A program made the position numbers and the translations under genes. From Fulvia fulva (lineage: Eukaryota > Ascomycota > Dothideomycetes > Mycosphaerellales > Mycosphaerellaceae): 64,000 nucleotides of DNA. The notes below the pieces were generated by a model. It was not told the origin of the DNA. It saw nothing but the letters and a program-made list of their open reading frames with translations, and searched no databases. Shown one piece after another: positions 33,286 through 45,690 of this stretch (position 1 is the stretch's first letter; each line of letters begins with the position of its first letter). Location: positions 62,001 through 126,000 of the forward strand of contig NC_063025.1 of assembly GCF_020509005.1 (NCBI RefSeq), read 5' to 3'.

Positions 33286-35200
33286 TATAGATATAGATAG
33301 ATATTTTATTAAGCTATTGTAGTGCCCTTTAGCCTATATAGCTATACTATCTTGTTTTTGTATATATAGAGGGGAAACCGTGTTAGTAAAAACCCCTCCT
33401 CCTTCCCGCCTATCTCTTCCTCCTAGTTATCGTCTTAAATTTCCCTTATTAGGGGTAGGCTAGTATTATAGGCCTACCCTAATAACTACCCTATCTACAA
33501 CCCCCCTCGCTTCCGCCTCTTATCTATCTACTCCTCCGTCTCGCTAGCGAGGCTAAACTACTAGAGGTATCCCTACTATAGTATCTACCGAGAGATTCGG
33601 CGAATATTACCTTTGTCCCTAATAATTGACTTATAGTCTCTCCTTCCCGCTTAGTACCTATAATTTCGTCTACCTCTCGCGTACTACGGGTATCGTAGTA
33701 GTATATATTCTAGGTTTCACGATAGGTAGCTATACTAGTAGGCTAGGCTATAGATGTCTAGTACGCGTCTCCTAAATAGGTAGGCCCTTAATCTAATATG
33801 TTCGGACCTAATTTGGATCGCTATGCTTGCTTCGGCCCTTATTAGGTCCCTATATAGCTAGTAATTATGTCTCTAGAAGGCTCGGAGCGCTATCGGGCCT
33901 ATTGTCTTAGGGGGCTTCCTTTTCTAGTCCTACTCCTATAGGTAGCTCGCTATCTATTCCGCTAGGCTTTAGGTCTTAGCCTTGCTCCCGCCGGCCTAGC
34001 GAGTCCTACGCTCCTCCTCCTTTCGTACTAGCCATTCGGTACTTATCTATACGGCCGTAAAGGTAGTAAGGTCATCCTCTTTTTAGCTTGTCCTATGTCC
34101 TGCCCCTCTCCGGTAGCGGCTTTCTATCTTATTCTTTGCCTCCTAGATCGTAGTTTGTACTAGGTAACCTATCGTCTTTACCGCGTATTAAATTCTTATT
34201 CCCTAGATATACTAGCCGATTAGTAGTATTCCTGTCTCTATTTCTACCGTACTTATTAACGTTATCTTATATACGCCTAGTACCCTACGTAGGTTGCCTA
34301 CCTATATCCTATTTAGGGGTTACTCTATCCGTTTCGGGATCGGCTTACCTACGCCTCCTGTTCCCTAAATCTATACCCCGTATAATATAGCTAGTCTAAC
34401 GATCGCCTTATATATTACTCTTGCCTTATCGAATGTTACTCCCTATATAGATGCCGTAAGCCTCTTTATCGAGGCTTTATTGACTTGCGCTCGACTCTAG
34501 GCTTTCTTAATCTATACATTCTAGCTTAGCTTCGGGTCGAGCTAGATCCCTAGTACTCGTAGCTCCGCTAATAGCTTAGTCTCGTAGCCTTAGATTCTTA
34601 CCGCCGCCTTTATATTATAGTATGTTCTCGCTTTACTAAAGTGTATAAGTTAGTACTTTTTAGGGGCGAACCGGGCACTATACTTCTTTACCTACTCCTC
34701 GTATTTCTTATACCTATCTTTAAGGAGGCGATAGTTCTCTTCTATCGAGTCTGACTAGGCTAGGATATTTATATCGTCTATAAACCCCGATACTAAGGTT
34801 TGCGGAGAGGTGAGTATAGGGATTAGATTAGACATAAATATTAGAAATAGGATAGAGGAGAGAGTAAATCCCTAAGGTATTCTAGCCTCTGCCTTTACCG
34901 GGTTAGACGTATACCTTCCTAGGACTAGGTATGTCGTCCGTTTCTAGAGAAAGGAGTAGACGAACGTCGTTACCTACTAGGGGATACCTTTCTACTATAG
35001 GATATATATTAGCCTTTAGTATAAGACGTTGTCGAAGGCTCCTACGATGTCGAGGGCAAGGAAGGAATCGTATTTAGTAAGCTAGCTACGAGATAAGGTA
35101 ACAAGTCTTAACCGCGCTTTCCTACTTATCTAGTACTACCGTATAGCCTCGTTTCGAGAGGTTAGCCCGGAGCAAAAGCTTCCCTCTACGCCCTCCCTCC
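33286..35200 (-). mobile_element. LINE-B copy, RIP-mutated, 5' limit uncertain
   Basis: Inverted copy of the family seen at 22251-23104, extending further 5'. On the minus strand the reverse transcriptase is readable: FLALDIVGAFD near 35040, a FIDD catalytic motif near 34770 and KKYEEQVKKYSARFAPKK near 34690, followed by the C-terminal Cys/His region near 33700. Stops are TAG/TAA. The 5' end is not fixed. The 11-bp TATATTACTAG occurs near 33275 and again near 36148, so the element may reach about 36147. Confidence 0.78.
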
Positions 35201-36400
35201 CTATCTACTCCTTAAGCTAATATCTACCTCTATAGGCCTAAGCCCTTTAGTACTCTCTATTAACCGATATACGTATCCGTCCTCTCGGGCTATATAGACA
35301 GTATTAGCCGTCGCTACTAGTATATACTACGCCCTAGGTTTTGACGCCCTTCGCGTTATCGTAGCCTATCTCTAGAAAGCGGCCGTCTATACCTTATAGG
35401 TTTGCTCGGGGTATATACTACGCCGGGTAGCGTAATCCTTACGTTTATACCTACTAACTAATATAAAGTTCCTTATTACCCTACCCTCGATCCTCCCCGA
35501 TTATATAACTAATCCACTTATATTATACGTCTTTTCCCCGTCCTAATAGCCGTCTTTTCCTTACTTAGGCTATCGTCTTTTCCTCGTCGTAATCTACTAT
35601 ATTAGACTAGGTACGTTATATAGCGGGATAGGTAGTACCTAAGGCAAAACCCTCGTTCCTATACCGGGTGTTTAATAGGCCCTTATAGGCTTCGTCGCGT
35701 GTCTACCTACCTACTATATTGCCCGCTAGTAAACACTAGATTGTTTTATAGTCCGCTCGACGCCGTCGTATAGTCCGCTTAGTTGTTGTTCTATAGTCCG
35801 CTCGTCTAATATTCGTCGCTTAGCCCGCTCGGTTTACGGTCTCCGGAGGTAAAAATTCTATACTTATACTAGAGGTGTCCTATCGAGCGTATAGGCCACG
35901 GTTCCGCGCCCTTCTTATACGTAGAAAGAAGAGGGACTCGCTCCCGACACTAGTATACGCTCGTCGGATAGTTTTTATACTCGTTTTACTAGTAGTCCTC
36001 TATTTACCGCGGCTTCGCCTACGTTACGCGCCCGTCGCGCCTACGACGCTCTAGCGTAAGAATACTTAGCTCTCTCGTAGTAAGACGGGAGGTTCGTAGC
36101 CGACACTACGTATAGGTAATTCTCGTCGTCGACCTCTTATATTACTAGTATCGTAACTATTACCTATATAAGGATATTAGGGGTAATTAGTAGTTTATTC
36201 TTAAGTAACTTAAGAGTACTAGGATTTTAAGACTTTATACTATATACGAGGTACTTTATAACTACGGACTTAAATACCGAAGTATTAAAATATAGTTTAT
36301 ATAGTACGAGAGTAAAGCGGTAGGATAAGTATCTAGTATTTAACTAGCGACTTTATTATACCTATACCTAAGCGTAGATATAACGATAAATAATATAAGA
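35201..36400. other. Unassigned RIP-mutated sequence
   Basis: About 1.2 kb between recognisable LINE-B sequence and the gypsy LTR. It may be the 5' part of LINE-B (see the possible target duplication near 36148) or another element. At about 35735-35830 it holds four spaced copies of a TAGYCCGCTYG-like motif resembling the CCCGCTCGG core of the pogo-like TIR. No coding region could be supported. Confidence 0.45.
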
Positions 36401-36584
36401 TGTTACGGGTAGCCCGCGACCCCTTCCTATAGCTACGTTAGCCGGGGTAAACCGCGGACCTTCTATATCAAGTTAGCGCGGCTTAGCTTTACTTTATAAC
36501 TTCGCCGCGCCTCGCGCTCCTCTTTCGTAGCTTCGTAGAATAATAACTCTCTTATTCGGACCCTATAGTACGCGCGCCCTTATA
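36401..36584 (+). repeat. Gypsy 5' LTR
   Basis: 184 bp, TGTTACGGGTAGCC...CCCTTATA (RIP-altered CA end). The inverted element's LTR at 52414-52597 has the same length and ends. Confidence 0.88.
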
Positions 36585-36779
36585 GTTTATTCTACTACCC
36601 TACCTAGATCGCGGATCTAGGTAAGGGACGCGTAATAATAGGAATAGACAGAACCGTAGAACTCGAGAACGCGTAGAGCCGTATTAGAATATAGAACACG
36701 GTAAGGCGTATAGCGCGTAGATACCTAGAGAACGTAACGCGGCGACACTATTAGTAGGTAGTCGCGCGCTCGTAGATAG

Positions 36780-37962
36780 TTAGGATATAGGTACCGTTAC
36801 GCCTCCCCCGAACCTAGATAATATGACTTTATAAATAGCGAACGGTAGTATACTACCGCTACCTAAGCCTAAGGGTAAAAGCAAGTAGCGTATATCTCTT
36901 TCCCCCGACCTCTCCTCTTTTCCTCGGAGTTAGATATAGGACAATAACCGACGGGTTATAGTAGATACCGGTATCGCGCTATAATAGAAATTAATAAAGC
37001 TTACTAGAAAGCCTTCGAGCGAGAAGAAGGTAGTAAGATTAACTTTATAGAACTGTTCGAGTATAAGCTCGAAGAGAACCTAGGCGGCGACCTAGACGAG
37101 GTATACCTATTACTCGACAAGGTAGAGTATATTCTCGTATCCGAATACTAGAATATTATACTAGACAAACTTACGACCCTCGTATCCTAGTACCCGAAGA
37201 CTACCTACGACTTTATACTCTAGGTAGTAAATATAGCGATTGTTAAATAGGTACGAGTTACGTAGTAGTAGAAGACGGCGGATTATACGAAAGACGAAGA
37301 AGGACCTAATAGGATAGCGTATATCTATATATAGTATCGCCGGTATTAGTATAGGTAGGTACTAGGTGTCCGGATGTTTACTAGCCTATAGGCTAGTAAA
37401 CCCTAGTTACGTAATCTAGTTATATAATATACCTATACCTATATACTTGTCCTACGGCCTATATATTCTTAATAGTAATTACTAAAGGTAGACAACTCGA
37501 TATAATAGAGCGAGCTAATAACCTCTAGAATACCTAGTATACTACGCTATATACCGAGTATAACCGTATCTATATAATACTATAAAACGAGGAGGCTATA
37601 ATATAGAAGATAGCCGTAGACCTAAAGAGTAAGAAGGATTATAACCTAGCAAAGTTATAAGAGGTAGAGAAGAAGTATAGGGAGGCTAATAACCTATATA
37701 AGTAATTTAGCGAGATTTACGAAGAGGAGAAGAAGAAGGTATAGGATACCGAAGCTAAGAACTAGGCTCTATAGAAGGAGGTTAACGATCTAAAGGCTCG
37801 ACTCTAAGATACTAAAGATACTATATAGAATAGAGGTAAGGGCCGCTCTAGTCGCCGACCCTCCTATTTACTTCCGCGCGAGACTTTACTCGAGTAGCTA
37901 ATACGTAAGTATCGTAAAGCTACTAGTAGAGGCGGCGGCGGCGGAGGCGGTAGTAACGATAA
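36780..37962 (+). pseudogene. Gypsy gag relic, first part
   Basis: Plus-strand coding remains between the LTR and LINE A3, split by the solo LTR. The segment after the solo LTR is rich in Lys/Glu (coiled-coil-like, about 37600-37800) and ends in a Gly run (GGC repeats near 37930). Position after the LTR and before protease/RT supports gag; no capsid motif was recognised. Confidence 0.6.
37241..37474. repeat. Solo LTR of copia-2, RIP-mutated
   Basis: 234 bp matching the copia-2 LTRs at 55971-56203 and 61273-61505 (TGTTAAATAGG...TTCTTAATA, RIP-altered end). No internal sequence adjoins it. Flanking 5-mers are GCGAT and GTAAT: a target duplication only if RIP changed one side. Solo LTRs arise by LTR-LTR recombination. 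Confidence 0.85.
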
Positions 37963-37977
37963 TAATAATAGTAATAG
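37963..37977. repeat. Target-site duplication of LINE A3, left copy
   Basis: TAATAATAGTAATAG, repeated at 43015-43029 beyond the filler segment. The target itself is a short-repeat tract, so the length is approximate. Confidence 0.75.
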
Positions 37978-38154
37978 ATAGATAGATAGATTTGTCATTC
38001 CCCTATTCTAGGACCCTATCCGGCCTATATAGGTATATATCTATTATTATATACAAAGGGAAACCCGAATAGGTAAAAACTCTTCCCGCCCCTAGCTTCT
38101 CCTTATCTAGATTAGCTTTCCCTCTGAACGTACGTAGTCTATGTCACTACCCCG

Positions 38155-41100
38155 TTAGCCCCCGCTCCTAGCCGGTCTCGTCGCGCTACGTCGTGTCCTC
38201 TCTTCCTATACTACTCCTACTAGGCGGTACTATTCTAGCTAGCCCTTCTCTAGTATCAAGTTCGTAATACGCCGTAGGTCCTTAGCGTTGTTAAGAAGTG
38301 CCCTAATCGTCCGGTTCCTCGCCTTTACTATCTACTCCCCCCTTCCTAGCGACTACCTCGGATAGACGAGGAGTACGTACCGTATATTCTAGGAGTAATA
38401 GCCGTAGGGGCAGCTAGTATTCGTATATTCTAGAACCTTCCTCTATAATAGGTACCCCTAGAGGCCGATTTATTCGCTTCGTAGTTAGGTTACTATACTA
38501 CTCTATACCCTCGTAAGGCGGTAGTAGATAAGCTTCGGGGGGTACTTAACCGCGGATTTTATAGCTAACTATTCCTTAGGTTATTACGCTAGCTAAGGGC
38601 GTCTACTATACCCTATAACCTCTTTGTTCTACCTCTCTTTCTATAGTTACTCTATAAACGATTTCTTATCTTCCTATTATATTACTAGCTATTCGTCCCT
38701 TACCCGGTAGTTCGGCTCGTTTCCGGGTCGAATACCCTTATACGCTAGTACTAATTCGCGGGCCCTTACGACTATACTAGCGATAACCTTCTATACTAGG
38801 TACTATGCCGACTTGCCTAAGTAGGAGGTCCGTAGTCCCTAGATATATAGGTCGATCGGCGGTATAGCGGTCTCGTACTTAAGTATCCTCGTTAGTATCG
38901 ACTTATATACCCCGGTAACCTTCCTTAGGCATTAGTTTTGGATCTTCGCTAGCGGCGCGACGAGTCCCTTCGATAGGTAGGCCCTCTCGCCTAAGGACTA
39001 TACTTAGCTACTATAGGTAAGGACTAGCCGTATAATAGCCGTATATAGAAGTCGTAACTACCGGAAGTCCGCCCCCTATATAGACGTAGTAAGCCTCTAG
39101 TATAATGCTATATTCTGTTTAGCTTTCCGTAATATTACCTATACGTACTTCCTCTACCGTAGCGCCGGGTCTACCTATAGTCCGAGGATCCTAAGCTAAT
39201 TTACCGGGTTAGTCGTATGCCCCTATATCTAGATAGAAGCTTATATATTATAGAACCGTGGCTAGCGCGTAAAGTGTATTAGATTGTACTTTTCTAGGGC
39301 AAACCGAGCCCCGTGCCTCCTAGCCTAGTCCTCGTAGATCTTATACTTCTCTTCTAGTAGCCTATAGTTCTCCTTAGTCGAGGAAGACTACGCTAGGATG
39401 TTTGTGTCGTCTACGAAGCCCCTCGTAGCGGTGTTCTAGGATTCTAGGGCTAGGAGTAGCGTCGCTATAAAGAAGAGGAATAGAATAGGTACTAGCGTTA
39501 AGCCTTACGGGATTCTAGTATAGACTACTTGAAATAGGCTTCTATACTAGCCGACTAGGATCGACGTACTACGGTTTTAGAGGTAGGACCGTACGAAGTT
39601 AATAAGCTACTTAGGGAGTCCTTTCGACCTTAGGATATAGAGTAGCCGCGGGTATAACACGTAGTCGAAGGCTCCCGATATATTTAGGCTAAGTAAGGAA
39701 GCCACCTTATCCCTATTCTTATACTAGATAGCCTTTACCTAAGAGGTGATAAGTTCTATCGCGGATAGCGTCGATCGCTATAGACGCGTACCTATCTAGG
39801 TGTCCGGGAGTAGGGAGTGTTCCTCTACCGCCTCGGAGAGTCTCGTTATAACTAGCTTCTTAAGCGCCTTCCTAAGAGTATTAAGGAGCGTAATTAAGCG
39901 GTACGACTTTACCTACGTATAGTCTTCCTTCTACGGCTTACGTAGGACTACTATCGTCGATTATTTAAAAGCTATCGGGTAGTATCCGGTCTATAGGCAG
40001 GCGTTAAAGATCGCTATAACTACTAGGGCTAGTTAATCTCTATACTTCTTTAGTAGCTCGTTTAGGATCCTATCCGGCCCCGGGGCTTTCTTCGCCGGTA
40101 ACTTCCTTAGTATAGCGGCAACTTCTCCCTCGGACACCTCCTATTAGACCGCGATGCTAGGGGCTAGGGGAGTAGAGCTATTTATATCGCTTAGATTAGC
40201 CTCGACTAGGGGCGGGAAGAACTTACTAGCTAGTAGACGCGCCTTAGCCTCGGGGTCGCTAACCGGGCTACTAGGCGATTGTAGCGCTAGAATAGAGAAG
40301 GAGGGGCCCTATATAGGGTCCTGTCGGGCCTATTTCGCTAGCTTCTACATCCTCTCTAGCTTGCCGGCGATTTCTTCTACTATAGCCCTCTAGCCGACTG
40401 CTTTCTCCCTTCGTATTATAGCTTTCTTCTATTAGTATGCCTCCCTATATACGTTCTAGGCCTCCTCGGTATAGCTACTCGTCTACACCCGGCGGGCTCT
40501 CCTTACTTCTCTTACTACCGTAGTATACTCCGGCGTCTAGTATAGTTTAGACTATATCGTTAGTTAGGTAAGCGGAACGTAAAGTAAGGTCGCTTTTCTT
40601 ATTTCGTCTATTAACCCCTAGACTGCTTCGTCTATCTCGTCTTTACTATTATATTACTACTACGCGATCTAGACTAGCCTCTTAGAGTTATCGAGGTACG
40701 CCTAGATATTAGCCTAGTAGGCCTTTCCCTAGTTTAGCTTAGGGGTTCTCGCTAGTATACGTTATATCTATATCGTAATAGAGGTCCTAACTAGTATATA
40801 GTCTAACGACGCCTCGAGTTTATGTTCGATCCTATAGTAGGTTACCGTATAGTAGTAGCTATCTAAGATCTAGGAGAGGTCGATCGTGCCTTAGAGTCCC
40901 CCTCTCTTCTAGGTGCCTAGGTCCTTCGGGGTATTAAGGGCAATTACGTTGCTCGCTATTAAGTCGAGTACTTTGTCGGCTATAGGGTGCGGCTATATAA
41001 GGCTTTCCTAGGAAGGGTAGTATATATTAAAGTCTCCTACTACGATGTGGTACCCTTGTCTCTTAAGCGCACTGTCTAGGTGTCTATAGACCCCTAGGTC

Positions 41101-41472
41101 GCGGCTAGACCTCGAGGCTAGCGGTTATATATATAGGTTATATATCTAGGTACTACCTACGTAGAGGGAGGTAATATCGCCCCCGCCTTCTTCGTCTACG
41201 TAGTATACTACCTCCTAGTTGGATTCTAGTATGTCCTTACTAATATAGAAGTACGTACGGGGTCTAGCGTCGCCTCGTAGGCATATCGTATAGCCTAGTA
41301 ACTTATAGGTTGTTAGTCTCTTATAGTACGGGTTAATCTATAGCTCCTAGATTACTAGGACGTAGTAGACGTACGGGTCCGCCTCGTATAGGAAATGGTT
41401 CTAGACTATATCCTTACTATAGTTGACGTTATACTAGATAATACTAAGCGTGTCGAGGCTAGTTATCGGCAT
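38155..41472 (-). pseudogene. LINE-A ORF2 relic in A3
   Basis: Equivalent of 4724-8041. The ATG survives but TAG codons interrupt the frame throughout. The plus-strand open frame at 40154-40393 is antisense to it and not a gene. Confidence 0.88.
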
Positions 41473-42736
41473 CGACAATCATTTCCTCTATATCGTCCTA
41501 TGTCCTACTACCCTATACGTCCTAGTCTACGCCTATCGGCTATATACTAAAGGGGAGCCGGGCCTAGTTAGATTCCCTCGCCGTAGCTAGTAGAGCACGT
41601 AGCCTCCCGTACGCCCTAGGTTACGTATCCTTTATATCGTTCTCGGCCCTAGGGCGCTTATACCCGACCGCCGCTAGTTAGTTCCGGTATAGGCTAGCCT
41701 TACGGTCGCCGTAGAATCTTAGGGCGACGGTTCTGTTTGTGATTGCCTTGTTTTTCGCTAGTTTCCGCTATAGGCATTCCGTACTATACGATAGGTAGTG
41801 CCCCGGACAGTTCGCGTACCGTCTCGTAGTCGATATATAGTCCCTAGACATATAGTCTCCTTTATAGTTCGAGTAGGCCTACTTGTTTATATACGTATAG
41901 GTTTAGTGTCTATACTATTAGCATTTAAAGTATTAGAGGACACGAAAGGATAAGAAGTACTTTTCTACTATCTTAAGACTATATTGCTAGACTAGGCCTT
42001 GTTCTATCGCTAGATCCGCCGCTTTTGCGTCTTATAGCTATACTTTTAGCGCCGAGGCCTTCTTGCCTTCTAGCCATTTCCTATAGAGCCAAGTCGCCTT
42101 CTAGATTAGAGAGTTAAGAGTGACCGGGTTGTCCTCTTAGAGAGCGCGTAGGTGACCCTAGTTAGTTAGGTCAAACTCCTTAGGTATGTCGTAGACTAGG
42201 ATAGTAAATTGTTTCGTTAAGACCTTCGCTAATACCGTAACCTTAGATACCTACTATAGCTATGCCTCTAGGTACCTCCTAGCAGTAGTAGAGCTAGTAT
42301 AGATCTATAGAGTGCCGTTAGACTATTAGTTCACTACGACTACCCCTAGTTAGTTAATTCGTTAGGCGAGCTCCTTATTCGATAGCTTCGTAACTTCGGC
42401 CTAGTCTTTATTTACTATAATACGGATCGTAACTATATCGTGCGTTAGGCGGGGGCCTAGTATCGATACCGCGACCGATACCTAGCTATAGGGGTGTTGA
42501 TTCCGGGTAGCCTTACTAATCGCCTAGGACGTTGTCCTTATTTCTTATTACCCTCGGTAATATAACAGTATAAGCGCCGTACGTAGCTAAGTAATCATTA
42601 CCTATAGAGACTAGTAAGGGAGCTAATCGTTAGTTCCTATACTTTTTGCGTCCTCTATAAGTTGCTACTAGTTGTCTTAGGGGGGCTTCGTCTATATAGC
42701 CGTAGGCGCCGGTAGTACCGTAGCCTAGGCTACTAT
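41459..42736 (-). pseudogene. LINE-A ORF1 relic in A3
   Basis: Equivalent of 3460-4737; start codon reads ATA and stops are frequent. Confidence 0.87.
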
Positions 42737-42922
42737 TACCTAGGAGTTGCCTAATGTAGCTAGGCACCTCCGCGGCGTTTAGAGCTAAAGAAATAGGGTA
42801 AGGAGAGCTTTAAGCTATCTAGATTAAATGAGGTAGAACTCCCTTAGTCCTAGGGGTAGTGGCCTACTTTATATATCGTTAGAATAGCCTTAATAAGAGC
42901 TTTCGAATGTGTCTTGTTTTTG

Positions 42923-43014
42923 TCGCGCTATAATAGGAAATTGATAAAGCTTACTAGAAAGCCTTCGAGCGAGAAGAAGGTAGTAAGATTAAGTTTATAG
43001 AACTGTTTAAGTTC
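42923..43014 (+). repeat. Filler at LINE A3 5' junction copied from gypsy gag
   Basis: About 88 bp here match 36974-37061 (about 1 kb to the left, before the LINE) in the same orientation with a few differences. The piece lies between the LINE 5' end and the right target duplication. It is best read as extra DNA captured while the LINE integration was being completed. Confidence 0.78.
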
Positions 43015-43029
43015 TAATAATAGTAATAG
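43015..43029. repeat. Target-site duplication of LINE A3, right copy
   Basis: Second TAATAATAGTAATAG; gypsy gag continues after it. Confidence 0.75.
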
Positions 43030-45447
43030 TAATAACGACCGGGGACGTAATAGAAACCGTCTACGACCTAATAATAATAACGGTCGCGACTCTCGAGCGC
43101 GTAAGACCTTTATATAGACTCCTCTAACCGAGCTTTTAGAACGCCTATTTACTATTAACCGTACTCTAATACGCGGTATCGAGGTTAGTAAGAGCGTACC
43201 TAACCCGAAGTACTTTAAGAACGATAACGACCCTAACTTCGATAGTTAGGATAGTAGCGTACTTCTTAAGCTAACTATAATTACTTTCCGCTCCGAGGTA
43301 GACGGCCTACGTTTTATATATAGATAGATATAGGGTAACCCTTAGAGAAGTATTAAGCCGAGGATTCCCGTACCTAGATAATAATTATTTAACGAGTTTA
43401 AGACTAGTAAAGAACTACTAGATTAGATAACGCGCTAGTACGGTACCCGTAACGAAGGAACTAAGGCTAAAGTTAATATCGCTACCTATAAGTAGGAGTA
43501 GAGCGAGACCTTTATTACCTTCTACGCTCGCTACTCGAAGCTATGTACTTAGATAGAATAGACCGACGAGACTAAGCTAATACTATTTCGTAACCGCCTA
43601 AACCGTAAGTACTTTATTAAGAGTTTTAGCGATAGGGAAGTAGATAGACGCTTATATAATATATAGGATGTTATTAAGGAATATACGGTATTAGATAAGA
43701 GCTTCTACGAGACCGACCGACTATATCTATAGAAGGAGCGCCTACGTAGTAACCCTTATTCCAATAATAACGGCGTATAGGGCGGTAGTAATACCGTAGG
43801 CGCCGTAGCTACTAGTACGACCGCTATAATCGTCTAGCGACTACTATAATATGTAGGTACGAAGAAGAAGGAGGACCTACCGGTTTGTTTACTTATAGAA
43901 CCTACCTTTATTAAACCGTAAGTAGCGTAAGGACCTTACGATATAGGGTAAGTACTACCGCTACCGTATAGGCTTATACGTATTAACGAAAACCGAATAC
44001 CTAATATATAGTTACGACGGCGACTACCGCTCTCTACGCCTACAAAATAACGCGAACGCTAACCCGAACTTTAGCTCCCTTACTACCGACCTATAGTAAT
44101 AGGGAAATAGTACGACCGCTACCTAAGCGTAGTAGATAGCGGTTAGTAACCGAACTTTCTAAGATAGAAAGAGTATAAGATTAAGAGATATAGAATATAA
44201 GAGACGGACTATAGTAAGGAGCTTAAGATATCGGTATATATACTAGATAAATAACAACTAGCTATACACCCTTATATAGTATTACCCGTAATAATATAAT
44301 ATAAAAAGGCTCGCGGCCTTATAGATTCTACCTCTACCTCTCTCTTTCTTAGTTAGAAATTTATACGTGAATATATAACCCCCTTAATCCCTTTAACGAA
44401 GAACAGACAATTAATACTAGGAGATAGATCGGCTACAGCGCGTTAGATTATATATATAGCCCTTATAGACGTAGTTATCGGCGGTAATTACGAGTAAATA
44501 CTATACTACGTTACCGACCTCGAATACGATATCGTCTTTAGACTACCGTAGCTCTCCGCGTATAACCCGAACATTTTCTAGGAAACTAGCGGGGTAGCGT
44601 TTAGATCTAACTACTACTTCGGTCACTATCTATATAATAGGATATCGATAATAGTATAATCTCTAAACTATATCGGTAGAACGAAATATAGACTAAAGCC
44701 CTTTACTAGCGAATTAGTAGGATTTATAGCCGGAGGGGCGGAGCTAGATATGTCCGCTCTAGAGGTAGATAAAGAGGTGGATTACTAGGAAGTCTCGTAG
44801 CGCGTATAGGAGATATACGCGTACCGGCCTAGGGCCGAGTACTTCTATATTATACCTACGGGGCGCGAGGATAGCGATAATAACGATAATAGCCTTAAAC
44901 TAAGCGCGATAGTAGCTAATGACCTAGATTAGTTCTTAAATAAGCAGTTTAACTACAATCCTAAAGAGAAGCTCCCGCCTATATACTACAACATTATAGA
45001 TACTTTCTTAGTAAAGGACTACGAGGGACTCCTACCTTACCGACTAGGTATCGACTACGAGATTTATATCAAACCCGGTAGACCTTAAGAACCGCTATAT
45101 CGAGAGCTATACGGACTAGCCGAGAAGGAGAATGAAGCCGTTAAGAAATAGTTACTCGAATAGACTTTAGAAAGTAAGGTACGTAAGGCTAGTTAGAAAA
45201 TAAGCTAGTTACCGGTACCGGTATTAGTAGTAAGAAAGCGTAGAGGAGGGCTACGAGTATATATTAACTACCGTAGAGCAAACGCTATTACTATTAAGAA
45301 TCGCTATCCTATTCTATTAATATAGGAAACGCTTAACCGTATATACGGAAAGAAGTACTTTACGGAACTAGATATTATAGTAGCCTTAAATAAGTTACGT
45401 ATCGCGGAAGGGCACGAGTAGCTAATAGCTTTCGTAATACGCTACGG
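43030..45447 (+). pseudogene. Gypsy gag C-terminus, protease and reverse transcriptase N-terminus
   Basis: RIP-broken plus-strand frame. A retropepsin-like site reads GLIDSTSTSLFLSQKFI near 44315, where DSGAT would be usual. The reverse transcriptase opens near 45190 with LPVPVLVVRKRRGGLRVYIN and continues with AITIKNRYPILLI and YFTELDI up to the LINE A4 insertion. The matching minus-strand copy at 55870-55970 confirms the family. Confidence 0.83.
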
Positions 45448-45458
45448 TATATACAAAT
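45448..45458. repeat. Target-site duplication of LINE A4, left copy
   Basis: TATATACAAAT, repeated at 50446-50456. Removing the insert joins the two halves of the reverse transcriptase in frame (...YKCLVLPFGLYNGP). Confidence 0.88.
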
Positions 45459-45690
45459 ACTAAAGGCTACTATTATCCTCAAAGGAACGGTATCGATCTC
45501 TACGCCAAAACAAGACATATTCGAAAGCTCTTATTAAGGCTATTCTAACGATATATAAAGTAGGCCACTGCCCCTAGGACTAAGGGAGTTCTACCTTATT
45601 TAATCTAGATAGCTTGAAGCTCTCCTCACCCTATTTCTTTAGCTCTAAACGCCGCGGAGGTGCCTAGCTACATTAGGCAACTCCTAGGTA

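Larger units (their letters stand above)
37978..42922 (-). mobile_element. LINE-A copy A3, RIP-mutated, nearly full length
   Basis: Inverted LINE-A copy with the ATCT tail at its low-coordinate end. It lacks about the first 35 bp of A1. It is slightly less mutated than A2, with several CA/TG sites still present. Inserted into gypsy gag; its 5' end is followed by a 92-bp filler rather than directly by the target duplication. Confidence 0.92.

Noticed and set aside
33283..36147. LINE-B extending to 36147 on the basis of an 11-bp TATATTACTAG repeat
   Set aside because: The repeat is short and AT-rich, and no LINE coding could be followed beyond about 35200; kept only as a possibility.
40154..40393. 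Open frame on the plus strand, and its counterpart at 48034-48243
   Set aside because: Antisense to LINE-A ORF2; the intact LINE shows the real coding strand.
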